Origin: Gastracanthus pulcherrimus
Taxonomy: Eukaryota; Arthropoda; Insecta; Hymenoptera; Pteromalidae
Assembly (NCBI GenBank): GCA_949152435.1
Contig: OX424573.1
Location: 32,663,394 to 32,727,393 of the forward strand
Reading direction: 5' to 3'
DNA: 64,000 bases
Shown here: positions 49,191 through 58,692 of the stretch, piece by piece
How positions within the stretch are numbered: the stretch's first letter is position 1
How the letters are laid out: every line of letters starts with the position of its first letter
Program-made: the position numbers and the translations under genes
The notes under the pieces: generated by a model
What the model was told of the DNA's origin: nothing
Seen by the model: only the letters and a program-made list of their open reading frames with translations
The model's database searches: none

Positions 49191-50060
49191 AATGAAAAGC
49201 TCCAGCCATGGTGATAATCTCAATTCAAAGGGTAAACTTCAGGAGCACGCGAGCTCCAAAAATCCTCGTTATATACCCTCGAACAATTCAACCTCCCCGA
49301 CGAAAATTGCTTTTAATTCCTTGACCGGGCGCATCGACGCGAAATTCCGCTGCTTACGCGCGTATATTGCGCATCACACCCATCCCGCACACCGCAAGGA
49401 AATATTACTACGCGCGATTTTTGGCCTTTTACGAGCATCGAAAATTCCCTCGCAAAGTTGACGCGCGCTCCAAATTGGCGTGTACCTATAGCGCCGTACT
49501 CATACTTACGTAAGAGCCCCCGTCAACGCGAGACTATGCACGGCGGGACATTAGCCCGTGTACCCCCACATGCTCGGCCCGAATTCAACGACATCCGCCG
49601 CTGTCGGTGCCGCAAATTTCTCTCGCGAACTCAAAGGCCCGTTTGTTCGCTCACCTCGCAGCGCTTAACTCGCCATTTGTTTAATAATAAAACTTTTAAT
49701 TAGGGGAGAGGGGGGAGGAGAGGGGGAGGGCCCAGGTGGCGCCGGCCGCTTTGGAATGACTTTTGCGACCGGCCATTCTTCGCGGCGAAAGCCTATCCCT
49801 GTGTATACACCACCGTTGGATCAGATAGCCAACGTCGCCGGTAATGCGCGAGCGGGCCGATACGCCTATGTATATATACGTTGTGGGGCGCGCGCGCGCG
49901 GCGTTGTGAAAAACTTACTTTTATTCAGCGGATCTCTTAACGAGGAAAGTTGCAGGAGAGGGAGAGAGAGAGAGAGAGAGAGGAGTTCCTGCGGCAGAGA
50001 ATGAGTCTGAGTGGGCTTGAATATACAAAATAAGTTTCGCGCTCGCCGGATGATAAGACT
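49190..50060. other. CpG-rich island 14
   Basis: CpG-dense with a GGGGAGAGGGGGGAGGAGAGG purine block at 49704, GCGCGCGCGCG at 49889 and the closing GA run. Confidence 0.5.
49961..49983 (+). repeat. (GA)n microsatellite
   Basis: 23 bases of GA closing the 49.2-50.0 kb island. Confidence 0.93.
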
Positions 50061-50649
50061 TCAGAGCACAAAGACGAGTCTCCTTAAATTGCGGGATATA
50101 ACACTTAGCCGCTTGTGTATACTTTTATGCGTAATTACGGAGATAAGTAACGATGGTTGGTGTACTGTGAAGATGACTTCTTTTTCCGTATAATCTTTAA
50201 GTCGAAAGATTATAGCAATGTTTTGATATAATGAAAGGGAAATTCGCAGTCCATAATTGTACGGCGATGTGTGCGTAAATAATATTGAAATAATAGGAAA
50301 AATCATTTCAAGATAACTCAGAAACTGATATTGAAATGGTATTAGTAGGATGCAAACCCAATTACATTTTACTAAAGCAATAAGGTATATTTTATTTTAA
50401 AAAGGTAGTCTATAACAATTCTTGAGAATTATTCAATAATTATTAATTAAATACTAAACATTTCCCGGTACATATCACTGTTCTTTAGAGTGCTTCAGTT
50501 AACATGTTTATTCTGTAGAAACCTTAAATATAACGCTTCAAGAGTAAAAATTATTATTATCAACAATTATTTTAAATTATGAACTGAACATTGAAATTAA
50601 TCACTCAATTATATTTTATAAATGCTAATAATATCTACATGGTATTTTA

Positions 50650-50720
50650 TATTATTATTATTATTATTATTATAATTATTACTATTATTATCTGCATTAT
50701 TGTTGTTATTATTATTACTC
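50650..50720 (+). repeat. (ATT)n microsatellite
   Basis: A pure ATT run to 50672, then interrupted ATT/TTG units to about 50720. Confidence 0.92.
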
Positions 50721-51245
50721 GCATATTACAATTATATCAACGAATCTGTTTCATATTATTTTGATTTTACATATTTTAAAAATAGGATATCAAATTTAAG
50801 TAGTATTAAAATTTAATCTACGTACCAATATAGAAATATAACATCACATTAAAAAGCGTCAAATTACTTAAATCCCGAAGAAGAAAAGTAGATATCGCAT
50901 TAAAAAAAACGCATGTTTCAGAACAAATATAAAATGAAATGATACACAAAACACTATGTGTTGATTTTGTTCACATTTGGTTTAGTATCTTCATTTCAAA
51001 ATAAGCATTAAAAAAATGTAAGCTTATATCGTTAAATACTAATACTAAATTCTATTTTAAAACCAGTTCAAAGTAGTTATACACGCTGTTTGGTTTCGCG
51101 AGCTCTACTCGCTTACAGCCCAGTAACTAGACTCTAGTTTCACAGTACATTACGATTTTAGTTGAATTAGTCACATCAGTACATACTATACATTTTTATA
51201 GAGATGTTATTAAATAATATATTGAAGTTTTCATTTTAGACAAAT

Positions 51246-51267
51246 TATATATATATATATATATATT
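51246..51267 (+). repeat. (AT)11 microsatellite
   Basis: 22 bases of AT in AT-rich DNA, about 230 bp left of the MITE at 51499. Confidence 0.9.
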
Positions 51268-51498
51268 GCTTAAGCCATTAATTTGTTCAATAAATAATTA
51301 TAATTAATTTAAAAAATAATGAATATGTTTATATAACTTTAATCTATGTAATATTAATTTAGATAGTTCTAATATGTAAAACGTATTACTTTATTAACTC
51401 ATTTCAAAAGAGAGGAAAATATTGTATGAATTTTGTTCAGTCAAAAAGTCATTTAATATTTATATAAAATATATCAAAATCTTATTGTGTTTTTCATC

Positions 51499-51936
51499 AA
51501 GGGGATCTAACCACCTAAAAATTACAAATAAATTGGTTATTAGTCAATTTCAAAACAAGTTAGAATTATCCAATTTTAAAATTTTTTAATGATTAATTAA
51601 GTCTCAAATAGGCTACAACTTTGGCTAATAATTTTATTTTCCAAATTCCCACACTCATATCCTGATTATGCGTATTTTGAACACAATTGCACTTCAAAAA
51701 CTCCAATCCGATCAGTTTGGCTGTCAAAATCTTGCAGCGAAGCAAGAACTATACAAGTTTATATTCTGGTCCATCAAAAGAAAACCTAACATGCATTAAA
51801 AAATCCGTTATATTTTCAAAAAATATTGAAATAATTTACCGAAAAAAGTAGGCAGGTAATATATGATAAAAAATGTGTCCTCATCTGACAATATATAACC
51901 AAATTATTTGTAAATTTAAGGTGGTTCTGTTTCCTT
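51499..51936. mobile_element. MITE with ~42-bp terminal inverted repeats
   Basis: The left end AAGGGGATCTAACCACCT matches the reverse of the right end AAGGAAACAGAACCACCT; both continue with A/T then TTACAAATAA-TTGGTTAT. 438 bp, no ORF. The body (TTTCGGTAAATT, CAAAATACGCATAATCAGGAT, GAGTGTGGGAATTTG in reverse) is homologous to 21503-21890 and 21893-22030, so this is a repeated family. Confidence 0.8.
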
Positions 51937-52269
51937 AAAATGCCGAGAACTACCTCACTCTTTTCTACTAGTGGTTCAACTTAACTCAATAATATAGAGT
52001 TCATTTAAAATTAAAACTGCTTAAATTTTAAAATACGGTTATACCCAAAAAAGTCAAATTCTATCAGCTTCCAACCCGATACTCTAAATTTTAAAATAAT
52101 ATGCAGAAATATTCTATACAAAAGAAATGCAGTTAAAGTTTTCATTTTCTATATTTAATTAATTTATTAAATTCTTTATAAACTTCATATCATTTTAGAG
52201 TTAAATCTACAAAATCATAAAATATCTATTTAATTATAATATATAATGAAACACAATAAAAAGAATCAA

Positions 52270-53800
52270 CTTTTTGCCTGACAGATGATCAATGCACATC
52301 ATTTCCATCCTATCTTCCCTCGAATGAAAAAAAAAAACATAGAAACCAACGGAACAAGCGAAACAGCAGCTGCCGCCGGTGCAGAGAAAGAGCCCCGCGG
52401 AAGCACTTCGATGAAATTGCCTTTTCATTTCCATAATAGCGCAAATCTCGCCTCGCTACGGAGATAAGGATAAACAAAAGCAGGCGCGCAACGGCTTTAA
52501 AACTTTAAAGAGCAAAGTTCGAATTGCGTGTATAGTACTCACTGATTAGCCGGCTCCGGGAGTTCCGACACAGCGAGACGTCGTCGCTCTCGCTCCCTCT
52601 CTCTCTCTCTTTCTCCTTCTCTCTCGAGACACGAAGAGCGAGTTCGGCCGGAGAACTGTGTATTATCGATAGCAGGTCCCGATGCACTCTCACATCTACA
52701 TTCGCTCCTGCGAACACTTTTATCACGTCCCTCTCGACAATCGCAGAGTCACCGATCTCTCGTGACCGGCTGGCGAACGCACTCCCTGCTCACCGATCTG
52801 CACATCCACGGCGACGGAACGATCGTCGATTGTAACCTCGAGCACACGCGCACAAAATTCGTTTCTCTCTCCCTTTCAGGCCCCGTGCATTAGCTATCGA
52901 CTCGCAAGCTTCATCCTGGCCTTCTTCACAAACAAAGCCACTCCGCGAGATCCATCCTCTTTCAAAAAGCAAAAACAAAAAGCGACGTCAGAGGACCATC
53001 CAGCAGCTCACTATCGCGCTCTTCCCGCTCGAATCACACACCCAACGCGTCGATAACGATCAACCGCGCGCACGTTGAAGGGAAAAAACGCGAAAGCCGG
53101 CGCTTGCGTCTGTGTGCGCGCTCGCGTCACGAACCGAGCGAGCGTACGCGCGAGACTGAACGTCGCGGCTGTACAGCTGCACACGGTTGCGCGCGTCCGA
53201 GGACTGCGTCGAACTACTGGCGCGCGCAGTCGGGACCCCCGCGCACACGGAGAGACGGAAGACAAGCGAGAGCGAGAGAGCGAGAAAGAGAGAGTGATCC
53301 GGGCGCGCGCACCTCGCGCCCGCCCACTTTTGCCCCTACTTCCCGGTGGCGCGCGCCCTTTGACGCCCGCCTGCGTGGAGGGAAGATTCGCCTAAGGTCT
53401 ACCGTGTATATACGTATATATGCGTGGAGTTCGCCGAAAATCAGCGTCGCGTCCGCGATGCGCGCGGAGCACGGAACAAGCGAGGCCAGGGGGGAAGCGG
53501 AGGAAGCGAGCTGTCGGAGATAACGACTTGAGTATGTATGATTCTCGACCGATCATTTGTATGACTATTAGTGAGAGCGCGCGCGCACCCCGGCGACGTC
53601 TGCTGCGGATGCCAGACGAGGGAGCAGCTCGGCTCTCCATTGAAAGTTAATGGCCGGAAAATACGACGAGTTTTCCTGCGTACGGGGTTACTACTGCTGT
53701 CGAGGAGGAGGAGGAGGAGGATGAGGAAGAGGATTGTGGGTGGGATGAATGCTCTTGGTTTCTTTAGTCGGCGGTGGGGTGCGGGATTTTAGTGTTCTTT
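52270..53800. other. CpG-rich island 15 (largest)
   Basis: About 1.5 kb. CT-rich at 52590-52625, CpG-saturated at 53050-53390 (GCGCGCGCACCTCGCGCCCGCC), TATATACGTATATATGCG at 53405, a GAG run at 53702-53720. Frames of 60-139 codons occur in all phases, as expected of stop-poor GC-rich DNA. It is the best candidate in the window for a promoter or first exon, but no start site or splice donor can be assigned. Confidence 0.5.
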
Positions 53801-54549
53801 TTTGGTGATGACTTGATTTTTGGGAATTTTTCGTTGAAGTTGGGTGTGAGCTGGGAGTTACGGGCTTTTTAGGATGAAACTTTTTTAAGATGATGACAGT
53901 TTTACGTGTGTAACGTATGCTCAAGTACATTCTCTCGATTTCTTATAGGTAAGTGACAACTGTAGAACGATATTGAAAGGCTAATTTTAAAGAATGTATA
54001 TGATTTTGAGTGAGAATTAACGTGCTTTAGAGTGGCTGTTCCTTATATTTGGGGAGAAAATGTAGGTCGGAGTAAAAATTTCACTCGATAAGACGTAATA
54101 TTGCACTTTTAACAGTTTTATCAATATTCCAACTTTTTATCGAGTAAAAACTTTACCATAACATAGTTAATTTTCACTTAAAAAGCTTAAATGTCAAACA
54201 GTTAATTTTACTTTTTTAACAGCTGTGTTTCAGACAATGTTGCTGTAAGATAAGAATGTTTAGTGCTATTAATCTACAGAATTTAGAGTCGATTAAAGTG
54301 ATCAATTGGCTGAAATACACTTTTAGTCAATACATGGGGTAAATATCTCCGTTAGACGTCATATGGGTGATTGTCAAAAAAATGGTAATTTTCCATCTAA
54401 CTTTTCGACAAAACTAAAAATCTTTGTTTAGGGTTAAATTGAGTTTCTAGTTGTTATTATATAATAAAATGAGACCACCTTTTCTTGGAATGAGCTACAG
54501 GTGACAACCAATTTTTTTACATGTATTTCTTATGGCATTTTACCAGATT

Positions 54550-54671
54550 GGCCACGGTAATTACGTTTTGCTAGAAATATGCCTGCAGTTTTATTTTAGT
54601 ATGATACAAATAATTTTCATACTAAAATAAAACTACAGGCATAATTCTAGCAAAAAGTAATTACCGTGGCC
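54550..54671. repeat. 122-bp near-perfect hairpin (MITE-like)
   Basis: Arms of about 54 bp beginning GGCCACGGTAATTAC and ending GTAATTACCGTGGCC, with a loop of about 12 nt near 54606-54617. Arms differ at only a few positions. The whole unit is a palindrome with no coding capacity, so it is probably a small foldback MITE inserted in the 54343-56588 composite. Its high arm identity suggests a younger age than its surroundings. Confidence 0.85.
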
Positions 54672-54693
54672 GTAATTATCATGTATATATAGT

Positions 54694-55592
54694 GAGAATA
54701 AAATGGCGATATCATGAATTGCCAGAATAATTACCAGAATAATTACCAGAAAATGACTCAGAGCAGCCTATTTATTTATAACAATTTTATAATCAATATT
54801 CAAAAAATGGTCTTTTTGTTCTGAAAAATTTGACCAATTTTAAGAAGAAAAGTTTTTTATAAATTTTTCTTTAGAATTTAAAGATTCGCTGTAAAAAGTC
54901 CGTGAAGTTTTGAAAAATGGCAAAAAAACGTCATTTTACCATTTTTGCGGGTAAAAAAATTATTAAGTATATAATAAATTTAATTTTTTAAATTTTACAA
55001 GCAACATTGTAAGTGATAGCCATTAACCTTTTGGAATATACAAAATTTTCTTTAAATAACCTATTTTAACTCATCGTAGTAATTGTTTAAAAAAAATAAT
55101 ATTTATTACTACGTTCTACAGCTCACTTATGCTAAATCGTATAGTTTAGTTCAACCAATTACTACGATGAGTTAAAATAAGTTATTTAAAGAAAATGTTA
55201 TATATTCTAAAAGTTAAAGGGCTATCCTTTACAATGTTACTTGTAAAGTTTCAAAACATTAAATTTATTATAGTATTTTTACTCGTAAAAAACTGTAAAT
55301 TAGGGTTTTTCTGTAATTTTTCAAAGCTTTACGAATTCTCACAGCGAATCTTTAAGTCTTAGAGAAAAATTTGTGCCATACTTTTCTTCTTAAAATTGCT
55401 CAAATTATATGAAAAAAAAATTTCCAGAATGAAGAAACCATTTTTTGAATATTGTTTATAAAAATGTTATAAATAAATAGGTTGACGTGAGTAATTATCG
55501 GATAATTTACTTTTCCCAATATACTGGGATCATGAGCTATCGTTTTAAATAAGTTTTAGCTTGTGGTTATGATATTGCCATTTTTATTGTCA
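54694..55592. repeat. 0.9-kb palindrome with ~400-bp arms
   Basis: The left arm (54694-55085) is repeated in reverse on the right (55156-55592). Matching landmarks include AATGGCGATATCAT against ATGATATTGCCATT, CCTATTTATTTATAAC against its complement at about 55470, AAGATTCGCTG against CAGCGAATCTT, and ACTCATCGTAGTAATTG against CAATTACTACGATGAGT at the centre. The loop is about 70 bp. By eye the arms are about 80% identical with small indels. No ORF. Transcribed through, it would fold into a long double-stranded RNA. Confidence 0.82.
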
Positions 55593-55750
55593 AACCGCAG
55601 GTCTACTAATTAAATCATAAGTGTTGTATCTGGTAAATACAGAATAATCTTAATTATTGTTCGATGTACGACGGGCCACGGTATTTAAATACATTATTTT
55701 GAAGAACTTTAAAAGTTTATGAGACCGTAATAATATTGTCTTTCTACTCA

Positions 55751-56515
55751 CAAGGAGAGCTACCACTCTCCGGGAAACGGATTTTGATGAGACTTTGGGA
55801 AATGTTTTCTGGTACCTAGAAATGAACTTTAGCATCACTCGCAGTTTGATCTCATAGGCCCTTCTTCCAATTTTCATGTATTTTTGATCACTTTATTTAA
55901 ATATCAAGAATTGCGCAACAAAATAACATTTCTTAACCACGGCGAGGCTGAACCACATTTAAATGACACTGATCGCTACTGTGAAAAAAATTTCACATTA
56001 CTATTTTATAGGCAATATAGAGCCTGAAACAAGTGGAAAAAGAAAAATTCGGTAATTCCTTTTTTTAATCACTAAAAAAACATTTTTCGTCCGAAATTGG
56101 AATAAAAGATAAATAAAGTAATAAAAATAAACACTTGTTTCTGGCTCTATATTGCCTATAAAATAGTAATGTGAAACTTTTTTCAGAGTAGCGATCTGTG
56201 TCATTTAAATGTGGTTCAGCTTCACCGCGTAACATTACAGGTCTCAAATTAAAGCTCTTTTCGCCTACTTTCTTACAGTTTTCGGTAATTTTTTAAGTTG
56301 GAATTCATGCAGAGTTATAATCAGAAGAAGAGGTACCATTTTTCACTAAGATAACGTTCATTCGGAGTTAAGTAGGTTATATATTGGGAGGAAGGATCTA
56401 TGCGATCAAACTGCGAGTGCTAATGCTCATTTTTTGGTGTTCATTTCTGGGTACCAAGAAACATTTCTCAAAGTCTCATCAAAATCCGTTTCACGGAGTT
56501 TGGTAGTTCTCCTTG
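55751..56515. mobile_element. Terminal-inverted-repeat element, family 'CAAGGAGAG' (copy 2)
   Basis: Ends CAAGGAGAGCTACCA (left) and, reversed, CAAGGAGAACTACCA (right). Matching continues for about 100 bp through AAACGGATTTTGATGAGACTTT and TTCTGGTACC-type blocks. The element is 765 bp with no ORF. The same termini occur at 41819-42513 and as a single end near 7090, so this is a dispersed family. A second inverted repeat (55939-56229) occupies the middle. Confidence 0.82.
55939..56229. repeat. Inner inverted repeat inside the CAAGGAGAG element
   Basis: Arms of about 95 bp: GGCGAGGCTGAACCACATTT at 55941 pairs with AAATGTGGTTCAGCTTCACC at about 56207, and the GGCAATATAGAGCC / GGCTCTATATTGCC blocks pair near the loop. 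The arms are nearly identical, while the outer arms of the host element are more diverged, which suggests a younger insertion. The motif TAAC flanks both sides (55934-55937 and 56230-56233) and may be a target duplication; this is tentative. Confidence 0.75.
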
Positions 56516-56602
56516 TCAGTGTAGGTACTGACGACACTAAAAATACCGTTATTTTGACAATCACCCATATCTTTATTGAGATGTTAATTAATAACTTTAA
56601 TA

Positions 56603-57095
56603 GGGATGAATAAGCAGGCGAATGAATGTGTATCACTTGATGATTATTTAGATGGATGAGTAAGGTGGGTAAATAAGTGCGTGGGTGAATGTGTATGTGA
56701 GTAGGTAGATGAATAGATGCATGTATGGATGGATAAGTATTTGGGTGGAGATATGAGTATGGGTGAATGGATAAGTGTGTAGATGAATGGGAGCTTATGG
56801 GTAGACAGGTGTGTGCGTGGGTAAAGATGTACGTGAGTGGGTGAATAGATGTGTGAGTGGGTGAATAGATGTATGAGTGGATCAAGTGGATAAATGAGTT
56901 CGGTTCGGTTGATAGGTAAGTACGGGTGGGTGGTGGAGTATGTACGTAAACAAAAGAGTTCCTGCAGGTGGATACGTGTATGCATGGATGGATGTGTGAG
57001 TGTATGGATAGGTATGTGGATATATGGGTGAGTGTGTAAGATGGATGGATGGATATAATAGATGAATAGCTGTATGAATGATTAATGATGAGTGT
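56603..57095 (+). repeat. Degenerate tetranucleotide (GGAT/GTGA/ATGA) array
   Basis: Almost 500 bp of imperfect 4-bp repeats such as GGATGGAT, GTGGGTGAAT and GAGTGGGTGAAT. The reverse strand reads as long His/Ser/Thr/Pro/Tyr-rich frames in every phase, a by-product of a 4-bp unit. It begins about 15 bp after the composite element and ends shortly before the LINE. Confidence 0.85.
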
Positions 57096-57353
57096 GTTCT
57101 ACTAAACATATCGCTGCTTAATTAAAGTGGCTCCTTGGTGAAATTTATAATATCTCTGTATTAAATTTTAAAAATCTGGGGCTTACATGAAATATTTGTT
57201 ATTATTATATGAAGTTATACAGCGATTTTCGGATTATTTTAGCCTATATATTCAAAGCTATTCAGCATAATGTGCTATTTTTTAGTAAAAATTCAAAATA
57301 GCCCTCGCACACACCACATTGTCATACACTTCTAAGAAAATTCTATTTGACTT

Positions 57354-57368
57354 AATTATTTATTACAT
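57354..57368. repeat. Target-site duplication, left copy (15 bp)
   Basis: AATTATTTATTACAT, identical to 61008-61022. It adjoins the poly(T) run marking the LINE 3' end; the last T could belong to either. Confidence 0.93.
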
Positions 57369-57383
57369 TTTTTTTTTTTTTTT

Positions 57384-58692
57384 TTAAATGGCATTTCGAA
57401 CTCGAAAGTTCATCGCCTCATCTACGCAAGCCTTCCACGTTTCCCTATTTTGTGCCAACCCCATCCATTTCGCGCCTTCCCGCCCAATTTCAGTTATGTC
57501 TGATTTTACGTTATCCTCCCATCTGCGTCTAGGTCTACCAAGAGGTCGCGTTGCTTTCGGTTTTCCTTTCATTATGCGCGCTGCTGTACGATCATCGCCC
57601 ATTCTTGCCACGTGCCCTGCCCATCTTAGTCTCCGTGATTTTATTATTCTGTTAATATTTGGTGACGCGAACAAATTATGTAGCTCGTCATTGTGCAGTT
57701 TCCTCCACTCCTTAGTTTCCTCATCTTTCTTTGGCCCGTATATTTTCCGCAGAACCTTATTTTCAAATACCCTAAAACGATTTTCTTCCGCTTTAGTGAG
57801 CGCCCAGGTTTCGCACCCATACAAGATTACCGGCATTATTATAGTCCTATATATCCTTATTTTGACATTTTTCGACAGTAGCTTTGACTTAAGTAATCTG
57901 TTCACAGCGTAGAAGCAGGCATTACCCGAATGAAGTCTCTTATTAATCTCGGCTTTAATTTCGTTTCGATCATTTATAGTTGTACCTAAATATCTGAATT
58001 CGCTAACCTTTTCAAAAGTGAAATTTCCGACTCTGAGATCCCCCTCTGCTTCGCGAATGCCCAGTTTCTCCATGATCATATATTTCGTTTTCGATTCGCT
58101 CACTTCTAACCCCGTGTTTTTAGCCGCATTTATAAGGATTTCCGCATTTCTCGCCACCGTTTCACCATTATCTCCCACTATATCCAAGTCATCCGCATAG
58201 CCTAAAATTTGTGTTGTTCCGTTGAGTGTTGCGCCTAGCTCGCTAGCCTGCATTTTTCTAACAACATGCTCTAGCGTCAGGTTAAAGAGTACCGTTGAAA
58301 GCCCGTCATCTTGCTTCAAACCGTCGCGTATCATGAACGATTCGGATACATTACCGCCTACTCGGACCTTTCCAGTGCTTCCGTTCAGACATATTTGAAT
58401 TAATTTTACGAGTTTTTTTGGTACGCCAAGGAGCACTAGGATTTCATACATTTTGCTTCGTTTGACAGAGTCGTACGCTTTCTTAAAGTCCACAAATAGC
58501 TGGTGTATAGTTTCGCAATATTCCCACTTTTTCTCTAATAATTGTCTTATGGTAAACATTTGATCGCTCGTTGACCTGTTGCGCCGGAATCCACACTGAT
58601 AATCTCCTATTATATCTTCCGCGAATGGTGTGAGTCTGGCCTGTATTACGTTTGACAGAACTTTGTAGCAGGTAGCTAAAAGTGAGATTCCC
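57384..58692 (-). CDS. LINE reverse transcriptase, 3' part of the frameshifted ORF
   Basis: Open without a stop from about 58692 to the TAA at 57384-57386; a Met at 58559 is internal, not a real start. Numbering from that Met, FVDFKKAYD (D24) holds the first catalytic aspartate and YADD (121-124) the other two. In between, the motif usually close to GLKQGDxLSPLLFN reads GLKQDDGLSTVLFN (80-93), with Asp in place of Gly and Thr in place of Pro, so activity may be impaired as well as split. Downstream are the thumb and C-terminal segments typical of this family (YRTIIMPVILYGCETW, WRKLHNDEL, IIKSRRLRWAGHVARMG, RPLGRPRRRWEDN). The stop codon uses the first bases of the A tail. The function is target-primed reverse transcription of the element's own RNA. 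Confidence 0.9.

Larger units (their letters stand above)
50060..51495. other. AT-rich, no gene seen
   Basis: Contains only the ATT and AT microsatellites. Confidence 0.5.
54343..56588. mobile_element. Composite inverted-repeat element with nested palindromes
   Basis: The outer inverted repeat pairs 54361-54392 with 56540-56570; both contain ATATGGGTGATTGTCAAAA followed by a GGTA-TTTT block. Weaker matching (ATCTC) extends outward to about 54343 and 56588. Between these arms are a 122-bp hairpin (54550-54671), a 0.9-kb palindrome (54694-55592) and another terminal-inverted-repeat element (55751-56515) that contains its own inverted repeat (55939-56229). No transposase frame is present, so it is non-autonomous or a graveyard of successive insertions. 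The family is not recognised, and no clear target-site duplication was found. Confidence 0.7.

Noticed and set aside
56427..57109. Long His/Pro/Thr/Ser-rich minus-strand frames
   Set aside because: A 4-bp repeat stays open in all three phases; three such frames overlap over the array.
57388..57912. 174-codon plus-strand frame and others at 59265-60356
   Set aside because: Antisense to the LINE reverse transcriptase and endonuclease, which carry the recognisable motifs.
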